DNA of 64,000 nt, from the NCBI GenBank assembly GCA_002633005.1, contig NMRA01001046.1, positions 1 through 64,000 of the forward strand. The letters are read 5' to 3'. A program made the position numbers and the translations under genes. This document shows positions 24,272 through 36,519 of this stretch, one piece after another. The notes under the pieces were generated by a model that did not search any database, had not been told where the DNA came from, and saw nothing but the letters and a program-made list of their open reading frames with translations. Source of the DNA: Phoronis australis (taxonomy: Eukaryota; Phoronida; Phoronidae). Numbering within the stretch: position 1 is the first letter of the stretch; the number at the start of each line of letters is the position of its first letter.

Positions 24272-25296
24272 GTGAGTTTTTGTGCGATGTGGTTCCTTTC
24301 TCACCTCAGTAAGGCTAGATTGATTCTTACATATCTATGTATCTACGTGTGCTTAACGTGAAAACTGTTAAATTCAAACTGTAGTAACGCACGATGGTGA
24401 ACATTGAGACGTGTACAAAAAACGGACTACTGTATTCCAAAATGAGGCACCAAATTTGTGGACGGAGTATTCAAAATATCCCTGAAGGACAATCTTTGCA
24501 AACCATTCGAGTAGTTTATTTACAGAAAAATCAAGTGTTCCTGCCTGCGAGACTGAGTGTATCGGTGAAAAAGTTGTGGCTATCTACGTATAGTCCCTCA
24601 ATTAGGCGCATGTACTGTTATGCTGGACATTTGAGTTGAACGTGCGTTGATTTTGGTGCTTCGGATATAGTTGCACCTCCCTAGTTTGCACAGACAGAAA
24701 GTCAGACACGATCGTTTCGGATTAGACATGAAAGCCTTCATGTATGCAACGGTAGCAGACAGTCAGGTTGAACAATCGCGACTCGATTGCTACTAAAACG
24801 TTGTGGCAGTTAAGTATATTTTTCAGATGAGATGAACCAAGCGATATTTTATGCATGAGTCGTTCTTGAAAATGAAGCTTGTAATGCGTTTTAAAACTGT
24901 GTATCCTTAAACTTTAACTGATCCTGTACCAACCCAGAGTGTCACTAACTCACACACCCTGTGAGAAATAAAATGCATTTAGTGTATTTTTAAAAAATCA
25001 TTCGAGGTTTGCCTATAACCGGATCATCACCTGCTCATAATTGTGGAACATACATGTACATGTACATGTAGGTGCATGCGACTGTATGTGGGACATTTGA
25101 GCAACAAAATCTTTCTAAAACAAAAAAACGGATTGATCCGCATATTGGCGCATGCGAGTAATTGCGGGGCTGTACGGTTTTAATTCCTTAAAGGTGAAAT
25201 ACTGTCACGTAGAGTTATGTGGTCGATTTCAACGCCCTCTAGTTATCGCTTCGCCGCATACTGCATGATTTGAAACTTAATTTACGCATTTTACAG
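24272..25296. other. Intron 1 of the Ig array
   Basis: No exon or named repeat seen, apart from a TACATGTA-type run at about 25052-25070. Confidence 0.6.
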
Positions 25297-25638
25297 TCCA
25301 AACGCCCACGTTGGTTTTGGTAATTAAAGACGATAACGACACCGTGGTAATTGGGTCTTCAAGCAGAAGTGAGGGCGTCCTTGTGTGGGGCAGAAATTAC
25401 ACCGCACAGTGTCATGTCAATACTGCTTTTGAAACTGATGTGCAATTCTCTTGGGAGCCAACTCAATTCCCAAGGAAAACTCCTCGCTTAAGTTCTTCCA
25501 GTGGATCCTATACGTATACATCTCGCTCGGTATTCACTGCGTCAAGATTCAACCACACCAAAACCGTGAAATGCACCTTGTGGCATGACACCATACATGA
25601 ACTGAATGCGTCACAAACACTACTGATGAAAGTGTTCT
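25297..25638 (+). CDS. Ig domain 2 (class B) exon
   Basis: 342 nt, acceptor ATTTTACAG, donor T|GTAAGT. It encodes VQTPTLVLVIKDDND at the start. The strand-b cysteine is in YTAQCHVN, the strand-c tryptophan in FSWEPTQ and the strand-f cysteine in FTASRFNHTKTVKCTLWH. A leading edge without Gly-Pro and an FTAS rather than FTAD block define class B. The acidic DDNDT loop near the N-terminus is specific to this copy. Confidence 0.9.
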
Positions 25639-26892
25639 GTAAGTAGAAAGAAGTGACAGATTTTCTTTCGGTAGGATCACGTGGCAGCTAAAGGTTTAGG
25701 GCGGACAACTCACGCTCATGCTATACAATGTTTGTCATTTCGTCTCATCATTACATGGAAGACCAGCGTGCGCAACAAATTGCCCTCGCAAATTATATTT
25801 TAGTACGCTAAACGTTTTTTAGGCATTCCTGTGAGGTTTCAAGAAACTGTGCATACATGTACTTATTGACGTCATAGCTGTGGTTCATGTACCATTTCTT
25901 GTTTATTTCATTTAAAAACGTCTTAAATCACCGCCTTGCTAACATTTTATAACCTCTCTAGCTATACCCATAAGAGAAATTAGGCTTCACAGCTCCTTTT
26001 CTGTGCCAAGTTTTTGAAATCCGTTTAATTAATATGTTATGCGGAACGTGATCTTTACAGGTTGTCTCTAATTTTTTTCGAAATGCATGTTTGAAAGAGT
26101 ACTGAAGTCCAGTTTCAAATGCGGACAATTATTATTTTTATAAAACGCGCGTGATTGGGTTATATCTGTATGCAATTGAGTTTGCTGTCCCGTTGAAGCA
26201 ACCGTATACACAATATTCCTGAATGGCCCAATAACCTGATGGAGGATGGGTACATGCCAAATGCTTAATGGTGTTGTGATATTCTTCATTTTATATCAAC
26301 ACTTATTATTCGATATACGTTATGATTCGGCAACCGGGGTTACTAGGGAATGGTTACCGTATATTTGGCATAACACAGACTGTGAATTAACTGATCAGAC
26401 GGCTATGCGCATCATATTTCATTTCCCTTTGTTGCCTTCCAATGTCTGTGTGGTACGAAACCTATAATCTGTTTATCCACACAGGCTGGCACGACTAGCC
26501 TACATGTACATGTACATGAATACACATGCCGTGATGCGAAGTATACTTTTGTACATGTGCTACTGCCGCCACTTCCCACTTCGTGCTTGACGTAATCTGC
26601 ATCTCTCCATAACAAACCATTTACACTTAGCTATCATTAGATTCTTTAAGGTCAACCAGTTTCTAACTTTTCCCAAGTTGGGCTCGTCTACTAGCCTTCC
26701 ACCGTCGACTTTGGAGTGGTACATATTTCGGAATTGCCTCCAGTATCTTCTTCTTTATAACCGGGTGCTGCTTTTAGACCTCAATATAATCCTTGAGGTC
26801 TTAGAGATGACACAATAGGGCTTTCCAAACAAAATTCTGGGCACTGGTTCTCCCACCATTTCGCAGGCTATTCCTGGAAATCTGTTTTGTAG
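25639..26892. other. Intron 2 of the Ig array
   Basis: AT-rich; another ACATGTACATGTACATG run lies at about 26500. Nothing else recognised. Confidence 0.6.
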
Positions 26893-27276
26893 ATGGACCA
26901 CTAGACACAGAAATACGAGGTAATTACAGTAGTGACAATACCACAGACCAGGACACATATCTTCCTCTGCTGCGTGGACAAACCTACCAGGTCACGTGCT
27001 CAAGTAAACTTTATTCCGCCGCTGAGGTGATCTTTGGGTTTCTTGCGTCGCACTTGCAAGACGTGTCCACAGTCAAGACTACAGACCTTACCAACATAAG
27101 AACTACCATTATCCGGCGAACAAACACTACATCTGGTGGGCTGGGCGATGAATTTGTCGCCAGTTTAATGTTCACTGCCGACGAAATTGTTCACTACAGG
27201 ACGATTGCCTGCGTAATCAAAAATTCAAACGTAACAACATTTGTCGATGCCCAACGTATTCGATTTTACTTGAAAG
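26893..27276 (+). CDS. Ig domain 3 (class A) exon
   Basis: 384 nt, acceptor TTTTGTAG, donor G|GTAAGC. The split codon T|AT makes the linker YGPLDTEIRG. Cysteines lie in YQVTCSSK and VHYRTIACVIKN; strand c reads VIFGFLA without Trp. The class A block is FTADEIVHYRTIAC. It is a full-length A exon (128 codons), the commonest A length in this array, shared with domains 8 and 14. Several sequons occur, including NYS and NTT near the start. Confidence 0.92.
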
Positions 27277-27976
27277 GTAAGCTCAGTGCAAACCTACTGT
27301 CCCACCAGGCACCATATTTCTTTAGAGCACAGGCGCGCAGGAGGGTATTTCTTCAAATGCGAGTGCTCCGCCGGAATTGGACTCGTCTCTCTGCCAAAAT
27401 GTAATACCCTGTTTCACGATGCAAGTAGTGATTCCCAGGGCTTTGGATGCAACTCGTGTCAGTCCTAGCAGTATGTCCCCATCTATGTCTTGGAATATTG
27501 AGCAAACGCAATGAACGGCAAGCTATTGATCCTCTGTCTGTACCGGACAATTCAACGAAATTTTGACGCAACAAAACGCGATTTAACACCCGTTTATTCT
27601 ACAACAATGAAAATATCTCTTGTGATATGATATGCAGGCAGGGATTTCAGAATGCGGACATTAATCTAGTCTATTATTTTCCAAAATATATTGGTCTATC
27701 CACAACACATTTCAGCCATGTCATTTTTATCACCCTCGCACCAGAGAGTGGACTTTTGCCGAATGAGAAGACTAATGCCAATGCACACAGAAACCGTTCT
27801 GTTGAGGCACTGCTTTTGTTGGAAACACTACCACGGGTTAGATTTTATGAACCCAAGTTGATTACGTCCTGTTTTCTTTTATCTTGGGGTAACTTGAAAT
27901 GGGGAGTGCAGTTTGTTAAAACTGACAGGTTTTAGGTAGAATTGTATGAATGCATAATGAAATCATTTGTTTTCAG
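27277..27976. other. Intron 3 of the Ig array
   Basis: 700 bp, no exon or repeat recognised. Confidence 0.6.
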
Positions 27977-28303
27977 ATCTGAGTGTTCAACTTGACGTGA
28001 CGATAAACATTACAGACAGCAACAACAACAGCGTGAATGAAGGGTACTTGAAGGCAGGTTATAATTACACTGCCGTGTGTGGCTTGCGTAGTATCCTGTC
28101 CAGTGGCATTTCTATGGAATGGCGACGACCAAGTGCATCAGCCAACTTGAAAACCAGAATGCTGTCGTACACCGACTACATGTACTCTATCGAGGTCCCG
28201 TTGGAATGGCCTAAGGGGCAAACTGAAATCACGCTAGAATGCTTTGCATCACACAATATGTCTGGACTTAATTGGACACACACAGATGTGTTTAACATTT
28301 TCT
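27977..28303 (+). CDS. Ig domain 4 (class B) exon
   Basis: 327 nt, acceptor TTGTTTTCAG, donor T|GTTAGT. It starts DLSVQLDVTINITDSNNNSV. Cysteines lie in YTAVCGLR and ITLECFASH; strand-c tryptophan in MEWRRP. The usual FTAS-H block is replaced by VPLEWPKGQTEITLEC, so this copy has diverged on the e-f side. It is one of the two shortest B exons (with domain 19). Confidence 0.9.
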
Positions 28304-29103
28304 GTTAGTATACTGTTTTTCGTTTTTAGTGTTATGCGAAAGAGGTGCACGAGTTGGGACTGATTATCATCTGTGTGAATGTAATGAATTACCACTCATA
28401 TTTTCACTCCTCAAACGTGATATCCCTTTCTTTGAATTAAATGTTGTTGCATTCCAAAGCTTAAACCTATTTCAACCAACGTCCTTTCCTTAAGTTTATT
28501 GGCACCAAATTCATTTGTTAAGAAAGTTATAAACCATAACAAGCGAATCTGTAGTCCACTAAAACAAACTCAAGCTTCGTGGTATTTTATTACGTTTGGA
28601 CCGTGGAAGGAGGCTCCGTTTAAATAACTACAAGTTTTGTTTGTTGATGGCTTAACTTGAAATGATACTCCCCACACGTGCACTGAATAAAATCATCATT
28701 TTTTACTGTAGTTCACAAATTAAAATTTTCCACTGAGTAGCAAAATATGGTGCAAGTGGGTACACACAAATGCACCTCTTCTTACTCTTCTTCCGATACG
28801 TCCAACTTCCTCTGGTTGAAGACATTGACGGAAAATGTTTGGTCACTTCCAGAAGACAAAATGCTGTTATTAATAGCAAAATGTGATACACATCGCAAGA
28901 TAAAACAATTGAACAAGGTAATTTGATGGCATTTGGAACAATCTGTTCCGGAATGCCTCCACAGATGGTGCTGACTGCAGAATAGTGGTGGGGAAGAAGC
29001 TTTGCAACTGACCTCCCGTAGTTCACGTAACTTGTTGACGCACCAGGTCGCGGCTCACCTCAAAAAGTGGCATACTTTAGTGACACCACGACATACTGTC
29101 ATG

Positions 29104-29250
29104 CAGGGGCGGATCCAGGATTTTGAGTTAGGAGGGCTGGGCACAGTACTAGCCATGACTGTGCCAGTCAGACATTCGAACCCCGAACTGCCAAATAGAA
29201 TCTGGTAGAATTTTAGGGGGGCATGGTCCCCTTGCCCCCATTTCAGCACT
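29104..29250. mobile_element. Short terminal-inverted-repeat element, copy 1
   Basis: It starts CAGGGGCGGATCCAGGATTT and continues TTAGGAGGGCTGGGCACAGT. The same text appears reverse-complemented at 50243-49917, including GAATTTTAGGGGGGCATGG-like sequence. CAG(G/T)GGCGGAT termini of this kind are widespread in animal non-autonomous DNA transposons; the superfamily is not certain from here. Confidence 0.6.
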
Positions 29251-29616
29251 GCAGCAAAATGCCCTTTACGTGGCTGTAAGAGATAGTGGTTGAATTCGCT
29301 TACGCATGTACTCTTTCGGGACTCATGCGGTGGTGGCCTATGCAGAGCAAAACTTACCATGTAGCTTCAAAACCAAAATGATCGCTGGAGTTAGAACGCG
29401 ATAGGAGCGTTTTCACCCCTCTGGCTTGACCATCATGTCGACGTCTTTAACAAGGAAGTCGACGTACAGTTGGTGGGCATAAAGTCGACTTATTGTTGGC
29501 TGCAAGGACATGGTCAAACACCACGTTGTTGATGTCATTTCTGTCAACATGCTGGGACTAAAAATGGCTACTCTTGATTGACGTATCCTGTACCGACGAA
29601 TCAACCGGCTAAGATA

Positions 29617-29684
29617 TTCTCTACGATGAGTTCCAGCTAGGAACCATACTGGAACTCATCGTAGAGAACCAGTATGGTTCCTAG
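29617..29684. repeat. Two interlocked perfect inverted repeats
   Basis: TTCTCTACGATGAGTTCCAG (29617-29636) is the exact reverse complement of 29649-29668. The following 16 bp, CTAGGAACCATACTGG (29637-29652), is the exact reverse complement of 29669-29684. The two possible hairpins overlap, so only one can form at a time. Confidence 0.85.
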
Positions 29685-29977
29685 GTTCCAGCATACAAAT
29701 GAATCAGATATCGTTACCGGTTGACCCGACGGAATCGACGAAGTCAATCGAACGGCTTATTCGGACAACAAACAATGACGTTTTATGTCACCGTTATGGA
29801 AATACACCTCAGTCGTGTTTGTCGGTCTTGTTAAAATCCGCTTTTCTCTATACCTATGCAAGAAGCTAAGAATCTCTGTTTATTATCACGTGTTATTTGC
29901 GCTTTTCTTGTAGCGGAAATGTACGGAAAACATCCACATGGTTCTTGAAATATGCCAACTACCTTTACTTATTCCAG

Positions 29978-30358
29978 TCGGACCGACCGAGTTGGCTCTC
30001 ACTGGCAACCTTACAGACGTCCACTCAAGGGGGGAAATGTATACACTTAAGCACGGCCAAATATACTCTCTGTCCTGCTCAAGTGATGTACTAAATCCAT
30101 CAGGATCCGTTGAGCTCGGATTTGTCACTTGCTTGCAGTTAGATCAGTGCATCGCCAATGCCACTGAGGCAGGCAGTTACGGATCAGGTGAGCTGACACT
30201 CGAACAGAGCCCAACGGGAGCCAATGGCGTGAACTATACAGCCACTTTAACGCTCACTGCTGACGCGAGCATTCATCAAAAGGAGATTGCCTGTTACGTC
30301 CGGAACACAGACGTAAGGGAATTCGCAGTGACCACAAATGTGTCGGTTTGTTTAGACA
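29978..30358 (+). CDS. Ig domain 5 (class A) exon
   Basis: 381 nt, acceptor TTATTCCAG, donor A|GTAAGT. The linker is FGPTELALTGN (T|TC). Cysteines lie in YSLSCSSD and SIHQKEIACYVRN; strand c reads VELGFVT. The class A block LTADASIHQKEIAC is intact. It has two extra cysteines in strand c' (CLQLDQC), a feature not seen in the other A domains, which might form an additional short disulfide loop. It ends in A rather than the usual G at the split codon. Confidence 0.92.
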
Positions 30359-31454
30359 GTAAGTACTGCATAAAGAACTTCCTCGTGTTCTTCATTCTCA
30401 TTAGCGAACAGAAAAAACAGATTCGACTATGGTAGGTCTTGTTTTCAACTGATATTATCTGTGCCATACCCCACTGTATCAGTAGCACCGAATAAAGTTT
30501 GTACGATACACTTAATTTGAGACTGAAGTCATTTTAGCTTGCTTGTACTACATGTACGTCACGAACTAGAGCCTGTATCGTTCGAGGTCTTTTGTCTTTC
30601 CGTTATCTCTGTTAACAACGATCGTCGATTAAGCAGACTCTCTTATTAGGAAGATTCTATTCAAACTAACTAAGGTTGATAATGGTTGATTTATGTTATA
30701 CGACCTGGGCGCAAGAAGTTAACAGTCACTTACACTATACAGGGGTCCCATCCTCAACTGGGTAACGGACATGAAACTGGTCTGTTCCCAAAAAATACGG
30801 GGTCCTTAAAACTGTCAATTGCCGAAGAAAATAACACCCGGTGACAGTACTAAGCTGAGGTGAACAAATTAACCTTTGAAGAAAGCTGTGCCCAGTTGCA
30901 TGAAACAGTCCCAAACACGGACTCCACTAAGTTCCCTAAATCTGCTGAGTACTTCTTGACTTGTTAAGACATCGATTGATCTTCCTTGTATTGCGTTAGT
31001 TTCATTACTAAGTCGACATATGACATTGATACACATCTAGAGTGAACTCAACGTTGAAATTCCAATATTATCTAAAATACACTGGGATCTTTTCATGCAA
31101 AACCCCCAATTTAAGGACTGAGTCGCTACCTATTTTCAATAAATTCTGGACTCAGTTTTTAGTTATGATATTAAAAAATATTAATCGACGAAAACTTCAT
31201 AATGAAGATGGAATGCTAGAATGTTGCATATTGCATCTTTGAGTCCATAAAGAGACAAATACGCCAAAAGAATTAGGGTCCCTATTTGGGACTGTTACAT
31301 GCAACCGACCACATATGCCCAATATGCGATCATAAGCAGAGACGACCAGCCTGGAATGATGTGGTCAGACTGGTTAGTGCCCAGCGATTGGTGTTGACCA
31401 CTATCGAGACATTAAAATCACTCATGTGCAAATAAACTGTAAATTCACTTTCAG
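30359..31454. other. Intron 5 of the Ig array
   Basis: No exon or repeat recognised. Confidence 0.6.
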
Positions 31455-31809
31455 TCGGTGATCCAAAATTGATGATAACCCTCGAGGATGCGAAAGCTAC
31501 CATTTTTAGCGCCGAAGCCAACAACAAGACAGCAGAAAAAGTTCATGTGGTTGAGGGTCAAACATATACAATCAAGTGCCTGCTTACAACTGTAATTCGT
31601 AATGGTGTGGAAATCACATGGAATTCGACTTTGGTCAACCTACNCGAATGTATCCAGTACAACACTCAACAGAGGCGGTATTTTACACCTGAACTGGTTT
31701 TCTTTCAAGGCATCTCGTGACAATCCCACTAGTCTCTCGAGATGTAACACGGGACACAGGTTCTTGCACGCACTGAACATGTCCATAAACGTAACCATGG
31801 ACGTTTTCT
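31455..31809 (+). CDS. Ig domain 6 (class B) exon, broken by a single N
   Basis: Acceptor CTTTCAG, donor T|GTAAGT. The first part reads GDPKLMITLEDAKATIFSAE, with cysteine in YTIKCLLT and tryptophan in ITWNSTLVNL. At 31644 an N shifts the frame. Leaving the N out makes the exon 354 nt (the standard B length) and continues in frame with the B pattern NVSSTTLNRGG, FSFKASRD and SLSRCNTGH. The break is therefore most likely an assembly placeholder, not a mutation. The gene is probably intact here. Confidence 0.85.
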
Positions 31810-33271
31810 GTAAGTTAGTGGTATACTGCCTAATTTTATTAAGAAGTTGTTTTTCCTTGAGTTTCATTTTTCAAATACTTAATGAAACATGGAATTCAAA
31901 AACTCGTAAAGGAAATTAATATTTTAAACAGATCGTGACAAGTCTGGTTCTTGGGGATTCTATCGTGAGAGTTATTCACAGTGAATCTTTGAAAGAGTTT
32001 TTTGAAAAGTCTTCCGATTCAATTTTTTGAAATACGATTTTCAAATTTCTCGCCCCTGATAACACATTTGCGCACATGGGCTCAAAGTAGTCCGACTGGC
32101 TGTTGCTCGAAAACCGTTTTTTTGTTTTTATCAAAAGTCAAAGGTCACATCTTACCATAACTAATAAGGAGACGTGCTCTGTCGTGTAGGAGGAAAATGA
32201 GGATGTGACGAGCACTTGAGTGATCGCTTTTTAGTTGAAATTTGAAAAGCCATGACATCAAAAGAAATTCAAAATCTTTATGAAAAGGCCGTAAAAAATC
32301 CCTTGTGAAAAGATCAACCTCTGTTTCAGTGGCTGACAGCAAATTTGAACGTTTTTTTTTAACATTCTATATCACTATCAGACTTGGCAATACTCAGACA
32401 GTATAGCTAAATTCTTCATACTGGTTTGTACAGGTCTAGGACAACAGTTATTTCAAGTGCACTTACACACACTTCGGGGTAGAACAAAAGGCTTTTAGCA
32501 TGTGCATCTTACATAGTTAGTTTTCTCAATGATTCAATTAAATCTCAACATGGAAACCTGTTGGGATTCTATGATCAGTGAATATGGTACAGGAACATCT
32601 CCACGAGCTTTATAAATGATCCACTTTAGTTGCAGTCTGGAAGTTTGTCTTCTGGCAGCCCAGGAAAAATAAGATCTATTTCTAATTTGCGTGGAAAAAA
32701 TCCAGCAGGGTGGCTAGTGGGTACAGATTAATGCTGCGAAGTAGACCACTGCGCTGTCCACTGCCTAATCCGGACATCTATTGTAATTGCATGCAATGTC
32801 ATTTTGGCGAACGATAAGTGGCAAACCGCGTTGTCAGCGACTTTTGATTAGACGGTCGTGGTTTCGAAATTTACTTTGCACAAACAATTCACCGTCGTTG
32901 TTCGTGTGAATTTCCGTTCAGTCTGATTACTGCGTATGGAAATCTATCAACATTAATATCGGGTTTCTAAAAATAATGCATCATTGGGTTTTATTGACTG
33001 GTTTAGTTATAGGTATGACAGAAATATGAATACATGTGTGCCCCTGATATTTGACTTGACCGAAACAATTTCGTCAGAATCAATGGTCAGTTGTGTATAA
33101 ATGATTTGATTAGCGAGAGTGGCTTCCAAACTTTTGCATATGACCTTAGATTGCATGCGTGCTAATGTCTGAAAATACAAATAGCCAGGTGCCTACATGT
33201 ATATCTTGGGCCACGTGTATTTCAGCAAACATGAAGGGCGTATTTTAACCCAGAACTCCATGTTATTCCAG
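31810..33271. other. Intron 6 of the Ig array
   Basis: No exon or repeat recognised in 1.46 kb. Confidence 0.6.
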
Positions 33272-33604
33272 ATGGGCCGGTAAACTTGTTCTTGTTTGTC
33301 AATAACGCAACGCATCACCGCCGTTCTATCAATATGGAGATCAACGCCACAATGTCATTGGGTTGCAAGACCGACAGTGTTCGTCGCAACGCGTCTGTGA
33401 CATGGATCTCACCCTCAAATGTTTTCGTGCCTACCAACGAGATCATGAGTTTCTCGCGTGGCAACGGCACCGATGATACAGTCGTCCATTCACGCAACAC
33501 ATACACAATCAGCCGTCTCCATCATACGCACAATATAACATGTACTGTAAAGAACGTTGACTCCAACGTAACCGCTGCAAAGACGTTAATTCTGAATGTA
33601 ATAC
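33272..33604 (+). CDS. Ig domain 7 (class C) exon
   Basis: 333 nt, acceptor TTATTCCAG, donor C|GTAAGT. The linker is YGPVNLFLFVNNATHHRR. Cysteines lie in MSLGCKTD and HNITCTVKN; tryptophan in VTWISPS. It combines the YGP linker of class A with the strand-c Trp of class B and is shorter than either, so I treat it as a third class with domain 10 (also 333 nt). It is the only exon whose split codon ends in C, giving QGP at the next junction. It contains several sequons (NAT, NAS, NGT, NIT, NVT). Confidence 0.9.
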
Positions 33605-33914
33605 GTAAGTAAGCGGTGTGGTCAAAACAAACCACGTTCACATTGCTTTCTATGAAATGTCCGACCGTTTGACATTTTGATGTTACTTTTGGTCCGTATT
33701 ATTTGTTTTATTTCGTAAATCATATTTTGTAAAATTTCTTTGCTCAAGCTTCTTCTTCAAAGATTTTTGTATATCTACTGGTTCATTGATCAAAGCAATT
33801 GTTGATTCCTCTCTCTGTCTCACTCAAATGGTGATATCTCGTGGTTATCCGACAAATCAGGTACACACGTCATTTGCGTCAATAAAATTTAAACCATTTG
33901 CCGCTAAAAGGATA

Positions 33915-34195
33915 CCAAACCCGGTTTGGAACTGTTAACATATACTGGAAACGACTTCCCATCCTGTTCTCTTGATCAATTTGCTTTGTAACCCCCAACA
34001 ACTCTCAAGTTTGGAGGAAATAAAACACCTTTCAACATTTGTCAATCGGGGGGAGCGAGTTTAGCGAATTACATGACAACAGTCGGAATCAACCCCCCAT
34101 CACAGACCAGGATGTCCAATTTATAAGAGCGGCGAGTTTAGTAAATTCCTGCTTTCATCTTTCACCTGTGGCGCCGATGAGGCATATTAGCAGGT
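33915..34195. mobile_element. Dispersed ~300-bp repeat, copy 2 of 3
   Basis: It aligns by eye to 18601-18900: AAACCCGG start, TTTGGAGGAAATAAAACACC TTTCAA, TTTAGCGAATTACATGACAA, GATGTCCAATTTATAAGA, AAATTCCTGCTTTC. It lies in the intron between Ig domains 7 and 8. Confidence 0.6.
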
Positions 34196-34501
34196 GATAG
34201 ACTCAGGATTGGTTTATATCATCAATATAGGATTTAGTGTCCTTTCAATTTACTTGTGTTGTTCTTTAATCGGGTTAGACGTTATATCTGACCTTGTGAA
34301 TAAATAGGAGATTTGGTACTAATTTAGCTTGACCCAACAGTTCTGAGCTCTATAACCGGAAGTAGTCTAAATCAAAATACATATGCATCTTTTTTCATGG
34401 ATGCGGAATCTTGACGGATTTCGTGATGTGGGAATTTCGATAATTAGTTCTCCAAGGTCGGTGAGATTCAGATGAAATCATGTCCTTCTTTGATATTACA
34501 G

Positions 34502-34885
34502 AGGGGCCGTCGCGGCTCCAAGTCGAAGGCAGCATTAGTAACACGACCGTTCAGTCGAACGTTAGCTACGCCATCAGGTACGGAGAGCGTCATTCCCTCC
34601 GGTGTACGACTGACAATACCTTTCCAGGTGCCCAGGTTGAGTTTGGGTTTTACACAGGACCAGGGGCCAACCGCCGCATAGCTAACGCAAGCGACATGCA
34701 GCACTTCGGAGGCGGGAGCTTGAAGATAATGAACGAAACAGACCCGGGGACAGGTTTCGTGAATTACACCGCTAACGTCTCCTTTGTAGCAGATTTAAGT
34801 ATTCACAACACGACTATATCTTGCAGAGCAGTCAATGTTGAGAATCAGGAGACATTAGCTGTCGATTTTTCGGTGTACATTTCAG
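34502..34885 (+). CDS. Ig domain 8 (class A) exon
   Basis: 384 nt, acceptor TATTACAG, donor G|GTAAGT. The linker QGPSRLQVEGS has Gln in place of Tyr/Phe because the previous exon ends in C. Cysteines lie in HSLRCTTD and SIHNTTISCRAVN; strand c reads VEFGFYT. The class A block is FVADLSIHNTTISC. Sequons include NTT, NVS, NAS, NET, NYT, NVS and NTT, so the domain is probably heavily glycosylated. Confidence 0.92.
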
Positions 34886-36165
34886 GTAAGTCTTGTGCAA
34901 ACTGACGACTTCCGTTTAGCATCGCCAACATCTCTCGGAGTAGCGCTTTGTATGACGAAACCATTTTCTAACTACCCAACTTTGGCAAGGAGGAATGAAA
35001 CGTGATGTCAATGATTTCGCGATCTACGGATTGGAAAACACTGAACACAGCACGGTGAACACATAAAGTGTCAAGGCAGGCATTCTTACACATCTGAGGC
35101 TTTTACGTATCTCAAGCTCTTATAAAAATGACTTTTTCCGATTTTTTTATATTTTCTCTGAATTACTTTTTGATGAGGTTCGCACACTCGTGCAGCGACG
35201 TTGAGGTGCTCAGTTGCACATCCGGGTCACTTAAAGTGGATACGCATGAGGTGAGAGACTTGGAGATTTGAAGCACGTCTTTCGTGAGTTTCCAACTTAT
35301 CTGTCGTTTGCCTTTTGAAGTGGATAAGATGCGGTTTACCCGATATTTCAAGCAATCGAAAACCCTAGTGTAGTTTATGTGAATGCCAGTATTATCTTTT
35401 GCTTGCCCACTAAGTTGTTAGATAATTTTCCCCGAGTCTTTAAACACAGAACTCACTTATACAGCTTAGGCGTCCCAAGCGATAGCTTAGCATTTTTCCC
35501 AAGCAAAATGCAAATGCACGTATTCAGTTCCCGTGATTGAGGCACTGTCGTGCGAGCAACTCTGGTGCACGTGACCTCACGGCGCGTCGGTGCGTTTTTG
35601 CAAAATGAATCCACGTGTGAAGGTGAAGTAACATTTGAGCAAAGGAGAAGTTCACATGGAATTGCTGTGATATAAAGATACATTCCAAGCATACATGTAA
35701 TTAGCTGTCACCATGTTTAAATCTCGACTGAATGACTTCTATTTCAAACACATTGCCACGTTTTTCCAAACTTGAAATACTATGGCACACGTCGGCAATT
35801 CAAATCGCATGCGGTGCGTAAACGCGTCATTTTCGACTTTTGAAATGTGTAATCTCAATAAGTTCTTAAGCGTTTTCTTCAACCGATGATGGTTGCAATG
35901 TGCTTGATTTTTTGAGAAATATAGAATACTAGCACGGCGAAAACTGATACGAGACCAATTTTATTTGAGTAGAAAATGTATGCCGACGTTTGTCCTATAG
36001 CAAGCTTTACAGGGCTTGGTGCATCTTTAACATCTTTGCTCAAATGAGCTTCTTGGTTACTTTGATATTTGAAGATTGTCTGCTGAGCGAGTCATGTGCT
36101 GGTCATGGAAAATTGGTTGGAGAACCTTAATCAGTAGTTTAATAAATATTTACATTTATTTGCAG
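34886..36165. other. Intron 8 of the Ig array
   Basis: No exon or repeat recognised. Confidence 0.6.
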
Positions 36166-36519
36166 CGGAAAACGTTGAAATCACCATCAGCATAACAAAT
36201 GAGAACGGTCTAGACAACTACAAAGAACCCAATCCAGTGGGCAGCGTCGCTACCCCATTGATAGCTGGTAAAAATTACACTGCGAAATGTAGCTTCACAA
36301 GCGAGGTGGCGTTGGGAGTCATCATTTCCTGGGATCACTCTCCAAACCCTCCACCTCCGGTGAAAAAGAATGTGCTTTCGTCAGGAAATTACAAATACTT
36401 GTCGGAGACTGCCTTTACGGCGTCAAAGATGTTCGACGGGACTACTTTTAGGTGCAAGGCGTCGCACGGGAAGATTCGTGACTTTGACGCTGAGCAGTCA
36501 GTCACAGTCTATGTATACT
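36166..36519 (+). CDS. Ig domain 9 (class B) exon
   Basis: 354 nt, acceptor TTATTTGCAG, donor T|GTAAGT. It starts AENVEITISITNENG. Cysteines lie in YTAKCSFT and TTFRCKASH; tryptophan in ISWDHSPNPPPP. The FTASKMFDGTTFRC block lacks the usual His and instead has Asp-Gly, closer to the ordinary Ig pattern. A proline run follows strand c. Confidence 0.92.
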
